64,000 nucleotides of DNA from Lampris incognitus (GCF_029633865.1 NC_079223.1:8235839-8299838); one strand, 5' to 3'; numbered from the stretch's first letter, positions 46,296 to 57,782 are shown. Notes: generated by a model from the letters alone, not told the origin. A program made the numbers and translations.

Positions 46296-47511
46296 GTAGG
46301 TTTTTGCTTTTACTCTTTGTGTGTGAGCAAATAAGCACGTCGTCCATGTCATCGGGAATATGTGCGTATTTGGGCTGCAACACCGGTGCCACCGGCCGAG
46401 CACGTGGGTGGAAAATAAGGACGGCGCATGAGCGGCGGTCGACTTCCTATTTGAATAGCTGCAAAACCACGTCGGCGCACTCGATTGAAGTCGCACACTT
46501 GGACAATAGGTCTCCCTGTGCTTGTGCGTAGCTTCTTGCGGCGTGCCCTCGTGACCTTGTCCTTCTGCCTTGCAAAAGGCTGGAAAACATGCGTGCCTGC
46601 AGAGGGAAAACCGCTCCTCCTTAACTGACGTTAAGCACCGCCTGGGAATCAAGGGAAGCTTGTGGAACAAACGTTGGCCAGAAGTGATCTGCCTTTATAA
46701 GTCCCCGGGACAGCAATCAGTGGATATTCAATACAAACCTATGAGGAACTGTAGCCGCATGCTTCATCCAAGGTATGTGAGAGTTAGCGGGACGTTTTTG
46801 GCAAAAGTAGGAGCTCTGTGCTCCACAAAGTAGATGCTAAATACTCCCCTCTGCTCCGCCGGGAGCTGCTGCGATGGAACCGGAGGGAGGGCACCGAACT
46901 GGGTAGAGGGGACTGGCGCTCGCAGCGAAGGAGAAAAGGAGGCGCACTCGACACCCGCGGTGCGTCATCCGTACGTCCGCGCGAACGGGATGTGGGAGGA
47001 CAGGAGGCGTCCCACGAGGGAGGCTCTCCGGTACCCCCGCCCCCGCCCCCCTCCGCCGTTCTGTCCTGACCCTCTCTGCAGGGATAGAAATAGACGTCTC
47101 TCTGGCAATGCGCGCGGCAGGAGGCCTGCCTGTTACATAACCGCACTTCCAAGCGGAGGTTGAGTGCGGCAAGGCTTTGCCAGGGCCCCGAACAGAGCTG
47201 TGCGGAGATGACGGCCCCCTCTTGGGACCGCAGGGGGGATCCCTGGCCTTGGATACAGCCGCGGACGGGATGCAAGGGTGGGAAGGGGGTCGGTTTTGAT
47301 GAATGGCCTCGGTCTTTGAGAATGGCGGGGCGATAATTTTCCGTTCGCTGAAAACAAAGAGGGGGGGGAGGGGGAAAAACCTGTTTGAATATAGAATCGT
47401 CGGTCTGTCCGGGCGATAATTAACGCGCCTTTTTAATTACGGTATTAGTTCTCGGTGATCAAGCGAAACTGTGGAGTTGCATTCTGCATTGTGTGTCTTG
47501 TTGTCTAGCAG
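46296..47511 (+). other. Intron 3
   Basis: No repeats recognised. The stretch 47370-47470 before exon 4 is AT-motif-rich (GATAATTAACGCGCC, TTTTTAATTACGG). Confidence 0.5.
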
Positions 47512-47632
47512 TACCAGGACACAAATATGCAGGGTGTGGTGTACGAACTCAACAGCTACATGGAGCAGCGCCTGGACACTGGAGGAGACAACAAGTTGCT
47601 GCTCTATGAGCTTTGCAACATCATCAAAGCAG
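47512..47632 (+). CDS. pde10a: PDE10A exon 4 (linker, start of GAF-A)
   Basis: Encodes 76-115 plus one base of A116: [16 protein letters not shown], then [17 protein letters not shown]. The acceptor is a tandem TAGCAG (47506-47511). Use of the second AG gives the mammalian-like SR-YQ junction; use of the first would begin at 47509 and add one Gln. Donor G|GTGGGT. Confidence 0.95.
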
Positions 47633-48069
47633 GTGGGTCACACGTAGGATGAGGGCTGCGCCCATACCGGTAACGGACAGCTTGCCAATAAAGGGCCAGT
47701 GAGGAGTATCGGTATTCGGTATTTTACCCAAGACTACAATCCCAGTAGCATGTCACAAATGAAAGCAAAATGGTTTGATTCCCTGCAGTTTTGGCAATTA
47801 TTGTGGGCATCGATGGGCAATTATTTTGCCCATCGACCCCAAGTGGTTTAAGTCCGCACTGTTCGGCAAAAGCAATGGATCGGTACTCGATATCAGCCGA
47901 CACGTAAAGATTTGTACTCGGAATCGATATCGGCGGTGAAGAGGCGATACGGGTGCATCCCTGCTTGAGACAGACCCGCTGATCTCCAGCCGGGCTCGCG
48001 TGAGCGAAAACAAGCGTGTGCGCAGATGCTAACAACACATTTTGAACTGTATCGAAACTTGCACACACC

Positions 48070-48468
48070 GGCGTCCAGGTAGCGTAGCGGTCTATTCTGT
48101 TACCTACCCACACGGGGATCGCCTGTTCAAATCCCCGTGTTACGTCCGGCTTGGTCGGGCGTCCCTACAGACACAATTGGCCGTGTCTGCAGGTGGGAAG
48201 CCGGATGTGGGTATGTGTCCTGGTCGCTGTGCTAGCGCCTCCTCTGGTCGGTCAGGGCGCCTGTTCAGTGGGGGGACTGGGGGGGAATAGCGTGATCCTC
48301 CCACATGCTACGTCCCCCTGGCGAAACTCCTCACTGTCAGGTGAAAAGAAGCGGCTGGTGACTCCACATGTCTCGGAGGAGGCATGTGGTAGTCTGCAGC
48401 CCTCCCCCTCCGGCTCGGCAGAGGGGGTGGAGCAGCGACTGGGTGATTGGCCAGGTACAACTGGGGAG
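48070..48468 (+). mobile_element. tRNA-derived SINE, copy 8, in intron 4
   Basis: GGCGTCCAGGTAGCGTAGCGG head, mutated B box (TGTTCAAATCC), family body words and tail. A 7-bp repeat ACACACC flanks it (48063-48069 and 48469-48475). It ends 73 bases before exon 5. Confidence 0.9.
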
Positions 48469-48541
48469 ACACACCAGCAGCAACTGAACTTTCTCTCTCA
48501 CTATCAAACACTCCTGTGACTCGTGTTCTTCTGCCCCACAG

Positions 48542-48591
48542 CTACAAAAGCTGATGGATTTGCACTTTACTTCTTGGGAGAATGCAACAAT
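48542..48591 (+). CDS. pde10a: PDE10A exon 5 (GAF-A)
   Basis: Encodes A116-N132, ATKADGFALYFLGECNN, the first strand of GAF-A. Acceptor CCCCACAG, donor AAT|GTAAGT. Confidence 0.96.
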
Positions 48592-48698
48592 GTAAGTGCA
48601 CAACACATTCTCTGAAAACACTGTCTTTGCTGAGTTATAGTTGTGACGTGCATATGTTTGACGCTTCTCTCTATGTGCCTTCTATATCTTCTCCATAG

Positions 48699-48839
48699 AG
48701 TTTATGTTTGTTCACTCCAACCGGGGCCAAGGACGGCCCTCCAAGCCTCATCCCTTCTGGTCCCATCGCGTATGGGACCACCATAGCCGCTCACGTTGCC
48801 AAGACTCGCAAAACACTTCTTGTAGAGGACATCATGGGG
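48699..48839 (+). CDS. pde10a: PDE10A exon 6 (GAF-A)
   Basis: Encodes S133-G179, including [34 protein letters not shown] and LVEDIMG. The [17 protein letters not shown] block is the GAF-A core. Acceptor CTCCATAG, donor GGG|GTAAGG; phase 0 both sides. Confidence 0.97.
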
Positions 48840-48934
48840 GTAAGGCACAGGAGACCCTTTATCGCCCGTTACAGAGACTGTCCTGGATGATGTCAGGGTG
48901 ATGAAGACCCTGACCCCTGACCTGTATGTTTCAG

Positions 48935-49090
48935 GATGAGCGCTTCCCCGACGGCACAGGGCAGGACTCAGGGATCCATGTTCACTCTGTCCTGTGCCTC
49001 CCCATCCTCACTGCCATCGGGGACCTCATTGCCATCCTGGAGCTGAACCGGCATTGGGGGAAAGAGCCCTTCAACCTTAGTCACCAGGAG
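48935..49090 (+). CDS. pde10a: PDE10A exon 7 (GAF-A)
   Basis: Encodes D180-E231: [33 protein letters not shown] and [15 protein letters not shown]. The last part is the degenerate counterpart of the GAF NKxnFx3DE motif. Donor GAG|GTGAGT; the preceding intron is only 95 bp. Confidence 0.97.
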
Positions 49091-49831
49091 GTGAGTGGGA
49101 CCCAGACAACACAGCAAAAAGTGAGAGGCCGGAGCGATGCTCACAGTACTACAGCTTGGCCTTAATCTGATCCCTCATGGCCATTGGACTGTTTAAAGCA
49201 CACCCCGGCGGCTGTGGAAAGTACATTGCAGCAGTGCTGCGGTGTACCCGAGAACTGGCTAGCACAGTGGCTGCTAATGAGATGAGTACATAAGCTTAGC
49301 GCCGGACCTCATGTTAGAGACCTACATAGAAGTCACACTTGTGTAGATTTACTAGAGAGCCGATGTGAAGTTCGTCAAACGTCAGCATTTAAGCAAGAAG
49401 CCTAGATTTGTTTCTTACTATGTGACCTTTGAGGATAAAGACCAAAAAAACAAAACTGCAAATGAGGTTATTTTTTTGGCAGTGTATGTTTATCTGTTTG
49501 GACTTCACATTTGTCGCTCTTGGCAGAGGATTGAAATCTTTTTTTTTAAGGATTCCCTTCTTTGATATGGTACATGGAGATTATTCCCAGCTATGTTACT
49601 TGCACACGACAGTGCACCGAAGGAGTTCTAATTATGAGGCTCTCAAACATGCGTGGGATATTAATTGAAAAACTTGGAGTGGAACGGTTGACTGTGCTGA
49701 AATGTGCCGGATGGCAAACGTGATACGAACACACTGAATTTGGAAAATTGATGTTTACGATTGCATTCTCTTAAGAGGAAAAACTGTAAATGTTAATGCG
49801 TTGAAATTCAGCTTTAGCTTCTTTTCCCTAG
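49091..49831 (+). other. Intron 7
   Basis: AT-rich, no repeats recognised. Confidence 0.6.
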
Positions 49832-49882
49832 GTTGCAACAGCTAACCTAGCGTGGGCATCGGTAGCCATTCATCAAGTACAG
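49832..49882 (+). CDS. pde10a: PDE10A exon 8 (end of GAF-A)
   Basis: Encodes V232-Q248, VATANLAWASVAIHQVQ, the closing helix of GAF-A. Acceptor TTCCCTAG, donor CAG|GTATGC. 51 bp, divisible by three. Confidence 0.97.
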
Positions 49883-50462
49883 GTATGCACTTTTCTTTTC
49901 TTGCAATTTAAACACCCAGAGCAGTCAAGTTCAGAACCTTGACCAGGATCTGATGTGCAGCTGAAACCCACCTGTGCAACAGATCATGTTCCCTTTTGAC
50001 TTTGTTTGTCCTGGGGCCGTGCAAGTGTTTGCGATGGGGGAAATCCACTGTGTACAGGTCCTGGGTTGTCAGTGCACCCAGTCTAATCAAGCCAGCCATG
50101 GCTTTAACACACTTCTCCCGGTGGACGTCATTACGACCCACCAATGCTGTTTTCACACGAACAAACGACGTGCACCTCAGAGAAGCGGCGTCCCACTGCA
50201 GCGCAGGCCACAATGGGCCTCAGTACCTCGGTGAGGGGTACAGGGCCACGGTTTACTGCACTCCTGGGTCAGCTGATGACTGCAAAACAATCTCTGTGGT
50301 TACGCTAGAGCTCAGGAAAGCGGCCCGTGACAAAAAGTTCCCCTTGGAAGTCAGTTTGCTTGCAATACATTTGAGATGGCGTGGCTCCAGTGTTGTATGG
50401 GACCACTGCGCATCGGGGTCGTGACCTTTTTTCTTTTCTTTTTCTTTTTTTCATGTTTTTAG
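49883..50462 (+). other. Intron 8
   Basis: A 142-codon + frame at 49996-50424 is open but has no recognisable product; the intron ends in a TTTTC-rich tract and TTTTTAG. Confidence 0.6.
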
Positions 50463-50521
50463 GTGTGCAGAGGCCTCGCCAAACAGACCGAGCTCAATGA
50501 CTTCCTGCTAGACGTGTCAAA
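50463..50521 (+). CDS. pde10a: PDE10A exon 9 (inter-GAF helix)
   Basis: Encodes V249-S267 plus two bases of K268: VCRGLAKQTELNDFLLDVS. Donor AA|GTAAGA. Confidence 0.97.
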
Positions 50522-50816
50522 GTAAGAACAGCTTCCTGTCTCTTGGGCACTTGGTGCAAAAAAAAAAAATCACCAAATGAAAACTAAAGAATTGGAGACA
50601 GACACTTCAAAAAGATGATATTTAGTGTGTTCCCAGCTTGCTCTTGATTTCGTCTTAACCGAGAAACTGAAATGTTATGTGTGAGTCGGCTCTTATGTTG
50701 AGCCGGTGGTGTTTTTTATTTAAATGAGATCTGCTTTCATGTCTCGAATGTGAACCTCATCAGAGCCTTGTGTCTGCCAGATGTCTCAGTATACCATCTC
50801 TTGTGTTTTTGCACAG

Positions 50817-50868
50817 AACATACTTTGACAACATTGTGGCAATAGATTCTCTACTTGAACATATTATG
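50817..50868 (+). CDS. pde10a: PDE10A exon 10 (inter-GAF helix, start of GAF-B)
   Basis: Encodes K268-M285: KTYFDNIVAIDSLLEHIM. Acceptor TTTTTGCACAG, donor ATG|GTAAGT. Confidence 0.97.
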
Positions 50869-51730
50869 GTAAGTGCGAATTCTCCAGAGCAACGTTCGTC
50901 AACACGGTCTTCGAGGCTGCCGTGTTTAGAGTGAATATTTTGGCAGTACATTACGTCACGTTGTTTGTATAGCCGTGCATTGTTTATGTAGCCGTATTCT
51001 ATAGCCGAGTTGCCGAGTTGTGAATATGGAGGGACCAGCCTGGTGCGTAAGGTCGCAGTGCCATGCTAACAAGGCTAATGCTAACAATGTCAATCCTAAA
51101 CGCTAACAACGCCGCTGTGAGCATCACAAAGTACAAAATCTTACTGTTTTCACTGTATATTGACAGGTAAATGAACAAATATGTAAAATGTGTCGTGGAT
51201 AATATCATCATTAGGGTAGTAAAACAAAAATGTTGATGCAGATTTGGTTCGCCGCTTTGTAAAGATGCGGCCTCGCAGGCAGTACACGGCTCCCGAGCTG
51301 TTTGACGAACGATAGCCGGTCCGGTGCGGAGGACTAATAAAAGTGCGGCTTGGAAAGAAATCCTGGGTGAATGAAAATTGTGTAACCCGCTATCGTGTGT
51401 TTTTACTCTAGTTTTTCTGTCTCCACTCGATACCCCCCCCCCTCCCCTCAGTGTTTCTATACCTTATGTTGTGCTGTGACTGTGGTGTCATCTCAGGTCA
51501 TTCGGCTCATGTGGTTCGGATGCTTACATGAACTGCAGTGGCCCACAATTACATGTTTTATAGTTCTCTGCATTTAACTGTTCCATCAGAAAACCACAGT
51601 ACTGCAGCGGTGCAGCTCAGTTTATTCATGTCCTCCCTCGGAGTCAGCCGGTTGCGAGCCGAGTCCTTCGCTGCCGACAAGTCTTCTTTCATGTTGCTAA
51701 TATGACGTCTGCCTTGGTTTTGCGTTGCAG
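50869..51730 (+). other. Intron 10
   Basis: Low-repeat intronic DNA with a C-run at 51431-51442. Nothing else recognised. Confidence 0.6.
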
Positions 51731-51873
51731 ATATATGCAAAAAACTTGGTGAATGCGGACAGATGTGCGCTCTTCCAGGTAGATCACAATAACAAAGAAC
51801 TGTACTCTGATCTGTTTGATATTGGAGAGGAGAACGAAGGCAGACCTGTCTTTAGGAAAACCAAAGAAATTAG
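51731..51873 (+). CDS. pde10a: PDE10A exon 11 (GAF-B)
   Basis: Encodes I286-I332 plus two bases of R333: [19 protein letters not shown], then [18 protein letters not shown]. The [10 protein letters not shown] strand opens the cyclic-nucleotide pocket of GAF-B, which binds cAMP in mammalian PDE10A. Confidence 0.97.
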
Positions 51874-52068
51874 GTGTGTGGTATTTCTCCATTCTCCTAC
51901 AGTGTTGTGTGTGTGCTCATTTCATTTTTACGCCATCCGTTTTCAAATTTGATGACACGGACGCATTGACAAAGCTCTGACTGACTGTAATTACCGACGA
52001 GCCGAAATACAAGTGATAAACCCACCCTGTGCTCTCTTTCCTCTCTTCTTTCTTTTCTTCCGCCGTAG

Positions 52069-52161
52069 GTTTTCTATAGAGAAGGGAATAGCAGGCCAAG
52101 TGGCTCGGACCGGAGAAGTGTTAAATATCCCAGATGCCTATGCAGACCCACGATTCAACCG
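52069..52161 (+). CDS. pde10a: PDE10A exon 12 (GAF-B)
   Basis: Encodes R333 to N363 and part of R364: [20 protein letters not shown] then [10 protein letters not shown]. The [11 protein letters not shown] loop is a strongly conserved GAF-B element. Confidence 0.97.
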
Positions 52162-52576
52162 GTAAAATCAAACAGGCTATATCGTCAGCTGTAACCACTA
52201 ATTGGCTCGGTTACATAGGATTAACACATATCTAATTAAACCTTATTGGATAATTGTCGTGCCATTACTTATCTCTTTGGATTAGCCCGGACAATCCTGT
52301 TCAGCTTTCATTATTTTCCTTCTGTGTTTAGAATATAATCAGTACAGTCCTGCTACCGTTCATTAAAAAAGGTTGTCTAGGTTTTGGTTTAATCCGAAAT
52401 AAGATGATTATCCCGGAAGAGTAAACAGTTCCGCAGTACTACTCCTCAGTGCACACACAAGTCGTCAGGGCTTAGACAGACATACTGCGCCGGTATAGGT
52501 CACATAGACCTCAATGAATGAAGACAGTGATTCACAACAAAGTGACGTTCTGCATTCTGCTGCCTCTCCACGACAG
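52162..52576 (+). other. Intron 12
   Basis: 415 bp of ordinary AT-rich intron ending CACGACAG. Confidence 0.6.
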
Positions 52577-52763
52577 GGAGGTGGACCTCAAAACCGGTTA
52601 CACAACGCGGAACATCCTGTGCATGCCCATCGTCAGCAGGGGGACCGTTATAGGTGTGGTGCAGATGGTGAACAAGCTAAGCGGAAGTGCCTTCACTAAA
52701 ACCGACGAGAACAACTTCAAGATGTTCGCCGTCTTCTGTGCCCTGGCCTTACACTGTGCAAAT
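52577..52763 (+). CDS. pde10a: PDE10A exon 13 (GAF-B)
   Basis: Encodes R364-N426. It contains [11 protein letters not shown] and the intact NKxnFx3DE signature (N396, K397, F403, D407, E408), followed by [18 protein letters not shown]. Donor AAT|GTAAGT. Confidence 0.97.
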
Positions 52764-53359
52764 GTAAGTCATCATTGCTCCTTCCCCCCGGCCTCGCTGT
52801 TCTCAAGGTGGGCCAGATAACGGCCAACAAACTAGTTTTCCCTGTCCAAAAAAATGTGATCTCCCTCTTCTTTAAATCTTTAAATCCGCGATAACAGAAA
52901 ATGAGCCGGATTGTGTGTCGATTATGCAGCGATTGTGTAAAGCGTGATACATATAGCATCGTAACATGAATCATGCTAATTCCTGATGCTTTAGTTACTC
53001 AACATCTGACAAAGCCTTTCCCCTCTTTGGGCCCTGGCTCACGATGTTGAGTCACAAACATGTGCGGGAGCAGCATCGCAGCGTTTAGAGTAAAACGAGG
53101 AATGTTAGTATTTTGCAAGCTCGCAGCATCCATCCACTGGCAGGAATGTGTGTTTACCTACAATTTACGCCTCGTGTCCTTCGGTAAGTCGCTTAGGCAA
53201 GCTCCTGATTGGCGTTATGAGGGAAGGTGTTGAGAGTTGGCATGCGCCCCTGACTGTCTCATCTCTGCCTGTCTTGCAAGGCGACGTGGAAAACAACCGG
53301 ATGACGAGCGAGTTTTTCGGAGGCCGACTTAATAGCCGCAATCTCTCGCTATCCCACAG
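52764..53359 (+). other. Intron 13
   Basis: 596 bp without recognised repeats. Confidence 0.6.
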
Positions 53360-53502
53360 ATGTACCATCGGATACGGCACTCGGAATGCATTTACAGAGT
53401 GACTATGGAAAAGCTGTCCTACCACAGCATCTGCACATCGGAGGAGTGGAAGACCCTAACGCAGCTCAACCTCCCTACACCTATTTATAAAGAAATCGAA
53501 AT
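53360..53502 (+). CDS. pde10a: PDE10A exon 14 (linker to catalytic domain)
   Basis: Encodes M427-E473 plus two bases of M474: [30 protein letters not shown], then [12 protein letters not shown]. The second half is less like mammals than neighbouring exons, in line with its linker position. Confidence 0.96.
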
Positions 53503-53911
53503 GTAAGTGTCTCTTAGCTCAAGAGGGGGCGCCCTTTAAGTTGCGGAGCGCCTTTTATGACATTGGTGTGTATTCGATGACGTGCTACCAGCATAGCCTC
53601 AGATCCAGCCTAAACCTGATGGGCCCTGAATATACTCTGGCCTTCAGCCATGTGCCTGTGAAGGAGACAGTTGACAGAGTCCAGGCCTGGGTGAGGGGGG
53701 TCTCGCCCCTTCCTGTTCCAACAGAAAGGGATGGGGTGGGGGGTGGGGGCGCTTGTGGGTGACAGCCTGTTAGATCTACAGCCCCGCACGTCAGAGGCCT
53801 CATGATCTGAGACCTCAGATATCCCCTGATCTGTCTCTCCTCTCCTCCCTCCCAGGTGTGCTGGCCATGCTAATCTGAGACTCTCCCCCGATCTCTCCCT
53901 CCCTCCTTCAG
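53503..53911 (+). other. Intron 14
   Basis: 409 bp; pyrimidine-rich toward the acceptor (CTCCCTCCTTCAG). No repeats recognised. Confidence 0.6.
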
Positions 53912-53995
53912 GTTCCACTTTGACATTAGTCCCTTAGAGGAGATCTGGCCCGCCGTCTTTGTCTACATGGTTCATAACTCCTGTGGGCAGAGCAG
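53912..53995 (+). CDS. pde10a: PDE10A exon 15 (catalytic domain)
   Basis: Encodes M474-S501 plus two bases of S502: [20 protein letters not shown] then VHNSCGQS. Donor AG|GTAAGG. Confidence 0.96.
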
Positions 53996-54135
53996 GTAAG
54001 GTTTGGCAGGAGAACATAAGCAGATTTCCTTGGATCAGTTGCCTCATGCATTGCCGGCACAGTCTGTGGACTGAAGCCTCCCCGATGATCTGAGTGTCCT
54101 TCATTTTTTTGTCTTTTCCGTTGTGTCCGTCTCAG

Positions 54136-54286
54136 CTTTGAGCTGGAGAAACTGTGTCGATTCACCATGTCCGTACGGAAGAACTACCGCCGTGTACCGT
54201 ACCACAACTGGAAGCATGCCGTGACGGTGGCGCACTGCATGTACGCCATCCTGCAGAGATCCACGGGGATCTTCACAGAACTAGAG
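54136..54286 (+). CDS. pde10a: PDE10A exon 16 (catalytic domain, HNxxH motif)
   Basis: Encodes S502-E552. Contains [21 protein letters not shown]525 is the predicted general acid and H529 the first metal ligand. The tail [10 protein letters not shown] replaces a less conserved mammalian stretch. The donor GAG|GTTCGT departs from consensus at +3 to +5, but phase and homology fix the boundary. Confidence 0.95.
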
Positions 54287-54348
54287 GTTCGTCCCACATC
54301 AGGTCTAGTTTTAGCGCTGCAAGGGGAGAGAAAAAAAACACTTTTTAA

Positions 54349-55605
54349 AGAGGTACTAAACCCTCGACCTTGATTTTAGTGAGTTTGCTGACATCTACAG
54401 GTTCACAAGACTAGGTCTAAACCTAGTATGTGTGGCTGGACCGTACGGGTCAATGTTAGAAATTGCGGCCGGTTTGTTTACAGGGATAGTCGGCGGTAGT
54501 GTCTAAAATGTGAATCCCTGGATATTAAATGTTCATCTGCAACTTTCTGTAGTGGTCCCTGTAATATTTGTTGTTAAAGTGTCCTGAAGTAGCACATCGC
54601 ATGACATGGTTGAGCTACGTTCAGTAAAAACAACACAAAAAAAAGGCTATAAATGCAGTTGCAAGAACAATACTCTCCACTCATACCTTGGGATGTTTGA
54701 TTTGGAAGATAATTTAATAGTAATTATAACTATTCTAATTATGTGTTAACCCCCCCCCCTCCTCCTCTTTCATCTGTCTCTATAGTATGCGGATGTCTCT
54801 TGTTTCTCTAAGACTCACTCTGGGTTGAGTGTTTTGTCAGAGTGATTGTTATTTGGGGTGCTTTAACTGTGGCTCTCCCTCACGCCTCAGCACACGGAGA
54901 GGCTCGTTTCTCTCCTACTCTGCTCAGATGTGGAAAGAGCGGCATAATGTCCTGTTTTTAGCATTTCGGTTGTAGCCACGGGCAGCGATACATTCCGCTC
55001 GTTAGCGTGTGATAAATGTAGAATGGGCTGGATCATTTGGGAAGTGCAACGGCCAATAGGGAAAGCCCCACTTCCGTGTTTACCAGCGAGGTCGCTGGTC
55101 GGCCGACCAATCGAGTAACTCCCCGCTGGGCACCTGATCCAGCGGCCCAATCGTGTGACTTGACCGCTCAGTCACTCCAGACATGATCACTCAGTCACAG
55201 GTATTGGTGTTTGTAGGGCCGGCCCGCTAGTCCGGTCCAGTCAAAAACACTTGAAGGTAGACGTGGCAGGCTGGTCTTGGTACTCTGTGGTGTTAGCATA
55301 GCAGGATGAACACAGCTGCAGCTAACGGTATTAATAATGGCTCCGTTGGCTGTGGCTGTGCCAAAGAACCAGCATTGACGGCGCTATTGATGATTATCAG
55401 TGCTGGCTGTTTCTGTCCGTCAGTCAGTCAATGCTGATAGATGTGCTGGTGCACATTGTTATTGTTATTATCTGCAGCTATGTTCATCCTGCTACGCTAA
55501 CGTCACAGAGCACCAAGACCAGCCTGCCATGTTTTGACCTTCACGTGGTTTTTAACCTGCAGATGTCTGCAAACTCACTGAAACGGTCTAGGGTTTAGTT
55601 ACCCC
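54349..55605. mobile_element. TTAA-flanked foldback element in intron 16, left arm split
   Basis: TTAA at 54345-54348 and 55606-55609. Left end AGAGGTACTAAACCCTCGACC is inverted at the right (reverse complement GGGGTAACTAAACCCTAGACC). The right arm 55471-55605 is continuous, whereas its partner is in two blocks, 54349-54403 and 55243-55325, separated by 839 bp. TTAA flanks fit a piggyBac-type MITE; the superfamily is inferred from the flank only. Confidence 0.8.
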
Positions 55606-55723
55606 TTAAATAAAAATGTAATTGAGGTTGTGTGCTGATGTGCTCGAACTTAAATTAGACGCTAATTTGTTCAATGTATCTCATTCCCTTTTATTCTCCA
55701 CACACTCTCTCTCTGGTATGCAG

Positions 55724-55879
55724 AAGAAGGGTCTGTTAATAGCCTGCCTGTGCCACGACCTCGACCATCGGGGTTACAGCAATTCATACCTACAGAAGTT
55801 TGACCATCCCCTGGCTGCTCTGTACTCCACCTCCACCATGGAGCAACACCACTTCTCTCAGACCGTCTCCATCCTACAG
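55724..55879 (+). CDS. pde10a: PDE10A exon 17 (catalytic domain, HD motif)
   Basis: Encodes K553-Q604. [20 protein letters not shown] gives metal ligands H563 and D564; [20 protein letters not shown] follows. The acceptor CAGAAG is a weak NAGNAG, but the first AG preserves the mammalian length. Donor CAG|GTAGAG. Confidence 0.97.
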
Positions 55880-56806
55880 GTAGAGAGCTCCACTACCCAG
55901 AGCCACCTCATTGACAAGACAAAGCATAAGTGGCCATAGCTTATTATTATTACTATTATTATTTTTATTATTGTTATCATCTCAAAATTCTCATAAGTAA
56001 GCAAATGCAAGCAACGATGTGGAATATTTTGAATTTTTATTCGTTCATTTTGCTATTCAAGCAACAAATCTCAAAACTGTTGTATTCCAGGTTGACAGTA
56101 AGCGAACGCGAGTTGCTCATTGTTGGCAAAACGGCGCGGACGGTGACCGTTAGCGTGGCGGAAATGGGGTGCTTTGGGTTGCTTTGCTCACTCCTGGGCC
56201 TCTGTTGAATGAACGGATGAGCCCCGGTTATAATTCACAATGTGTCGACCCAAAAGAAAGATTTCTCTTGCGTTCTCAGAGGGGTCGATTCAGTTTTATC
56301 GATTTAAATTGATCGATTTAAAAAAAAAAAAAAAATTTTCATCAGACTCCAAATTATTTTTGTGACGCAAATGCAGATGCTTAACGTGTGTTAGCAGATG
56401 ATGAAATACTATTTGTATTGCCTCTTTCATCACTCTTTCTCCCCTCGTATGTAGCAGGCAAGCTGTGCATGGGCTGTAGAACTGGTTTAGCAGACGGGGC
56501 ACCACCTACGGATGACTTTCACACATGCGTGCATGCACAGCACAACTCATTCTTATGTGTTCGTCAAATTATTCAAATTGTTGCTATTAAAGCTTAAGGC
56601 CAGGCATGGGAGAGCATTGTAGAAAACTGAAGCTGAGATAAAACTAATTAACACTTGACCTCCACGAATGTAAACACGTTGGAACTGTTTTGATTTATTT
56701 GAACTGTCGCCATACTGTGATGACCGCGACGAGTGAAGAGACCTGCTGAGACATGCTGAAGTTATCGAAGGACGGTTTTCTGTTACTATAGACAATGTGT
56801 AATACC
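55880..56806 (+). other. Intron 17, left part
   Basis: Contains a TTATTA run (55938-55970) and an A run at 56319-56334. No exon recognised. Confidence 0.6.
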
Positions 56807-57225
56807 GGGACGTCCGGGTGGCGTGGCGGTCTACTCCGTTGCCTACCAACACAGGGATCGCCGGTTCGAATCCCCGTGTTACCTCCGGCTTGGTCGGGCG
56901 TCCCTACAGACACAATTGGCTGTGTCTGCAGGTGGGAAGCCGGATGTGGGTATGTGTCCTGGTCACTGCACTAGCGCCTCCTCTGGTCGGTCAGGGTGCC
57001 TGTTCGGGGGGAACTGGGGGGAATAGCGTGATCCTCCCACGCGTTACGTCCCCCCTGGTGAAACTCCTCACTGTCAGGTGAAAAGAAGCGGCTGGCGACT
57101 CCACATGTACCGGAGGAGGCGTGTGGTAGTCTGCAGCCCTCCCCGGATCAGCAGAGGGGGTGGAGCAGAGACCGGGACGACTCGGCCAAGTAAAACTGGG
57201 GAGAAAAGGGTGGGCGGGTGGAGAA
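56807..57225 (+). mobile_element. tRNA-derived SINE, copy 9, with 13-bp target duplication
   Basis: Perfect AATGTGTAATACC at 56794-56806 and 57226-57238. Head and body words are near consensus, and B box GGTTCGAATCC is intact, so this is one of the best-preserved copies. Confidence 0.95.
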
Positions 57226-57238
57226 AATGTGTAATACC

Positions 57239-57609
57239 AAGACATGCCATGCAAATTTAACTGTTAAACTTTCACCAGGAAAACACACACATGCTTATGA
57301 AATGTTTTGTTTTATCCATTTTCTATTATTAGTATTATTATTATTACTATAAACAATAATAGTAAAAAATGATATTTATTTATATATTATGTTTATATTT
57401 GATAATAATTATTATTATCCATGTTTATAACTGTTGCATTGAAACTGGCATTGGATGTAATGCCTGCATTTCATTCCTCAGACACCCGGGATGCCCCAGA
57501 CGGGGGCTGGAGCAGACCGTTGGCTTTGCAGCCCTGTTGTAGTCTAGCTGAGCTGAACGCCTCATAAGTGGAGCTTTTGCTTTTTTATTGATCTCTTTGT
57601 TTACCATAG
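57239..57609 (+). other. Intron 17, right part
   Basis: AT-rich stretch (57300-57420), then complex sequence up to exon 18. Confidence 0.6.
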
Positions 57610-57782
57610 CTGGAAGGGCACAATATTTTCTCCAACCTGACTTCCAGCGAGTACGAGCAGGTGTTGGAGATCATCCGGAAGGCCATCATCGCCACGGATC
57701 TCGCCTTGTACTTTGGCAACCGACAGCAGCTGGCTGAGCTGCTGACATCGGGCGGTCTGGACCTCAACAACCACGGACACAG
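57610..57782 (+). CDS. pde10a: PDE10A exon 18 (catalytic domain)
   Basis: Encodes L605-H661 plus two bases of R662: [38 protein letters not shown]. The tail [19 protein letters not shown] diverges from mammals as this loop usually does. Donor AG|GTCAGG. Confidence 0.97.
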
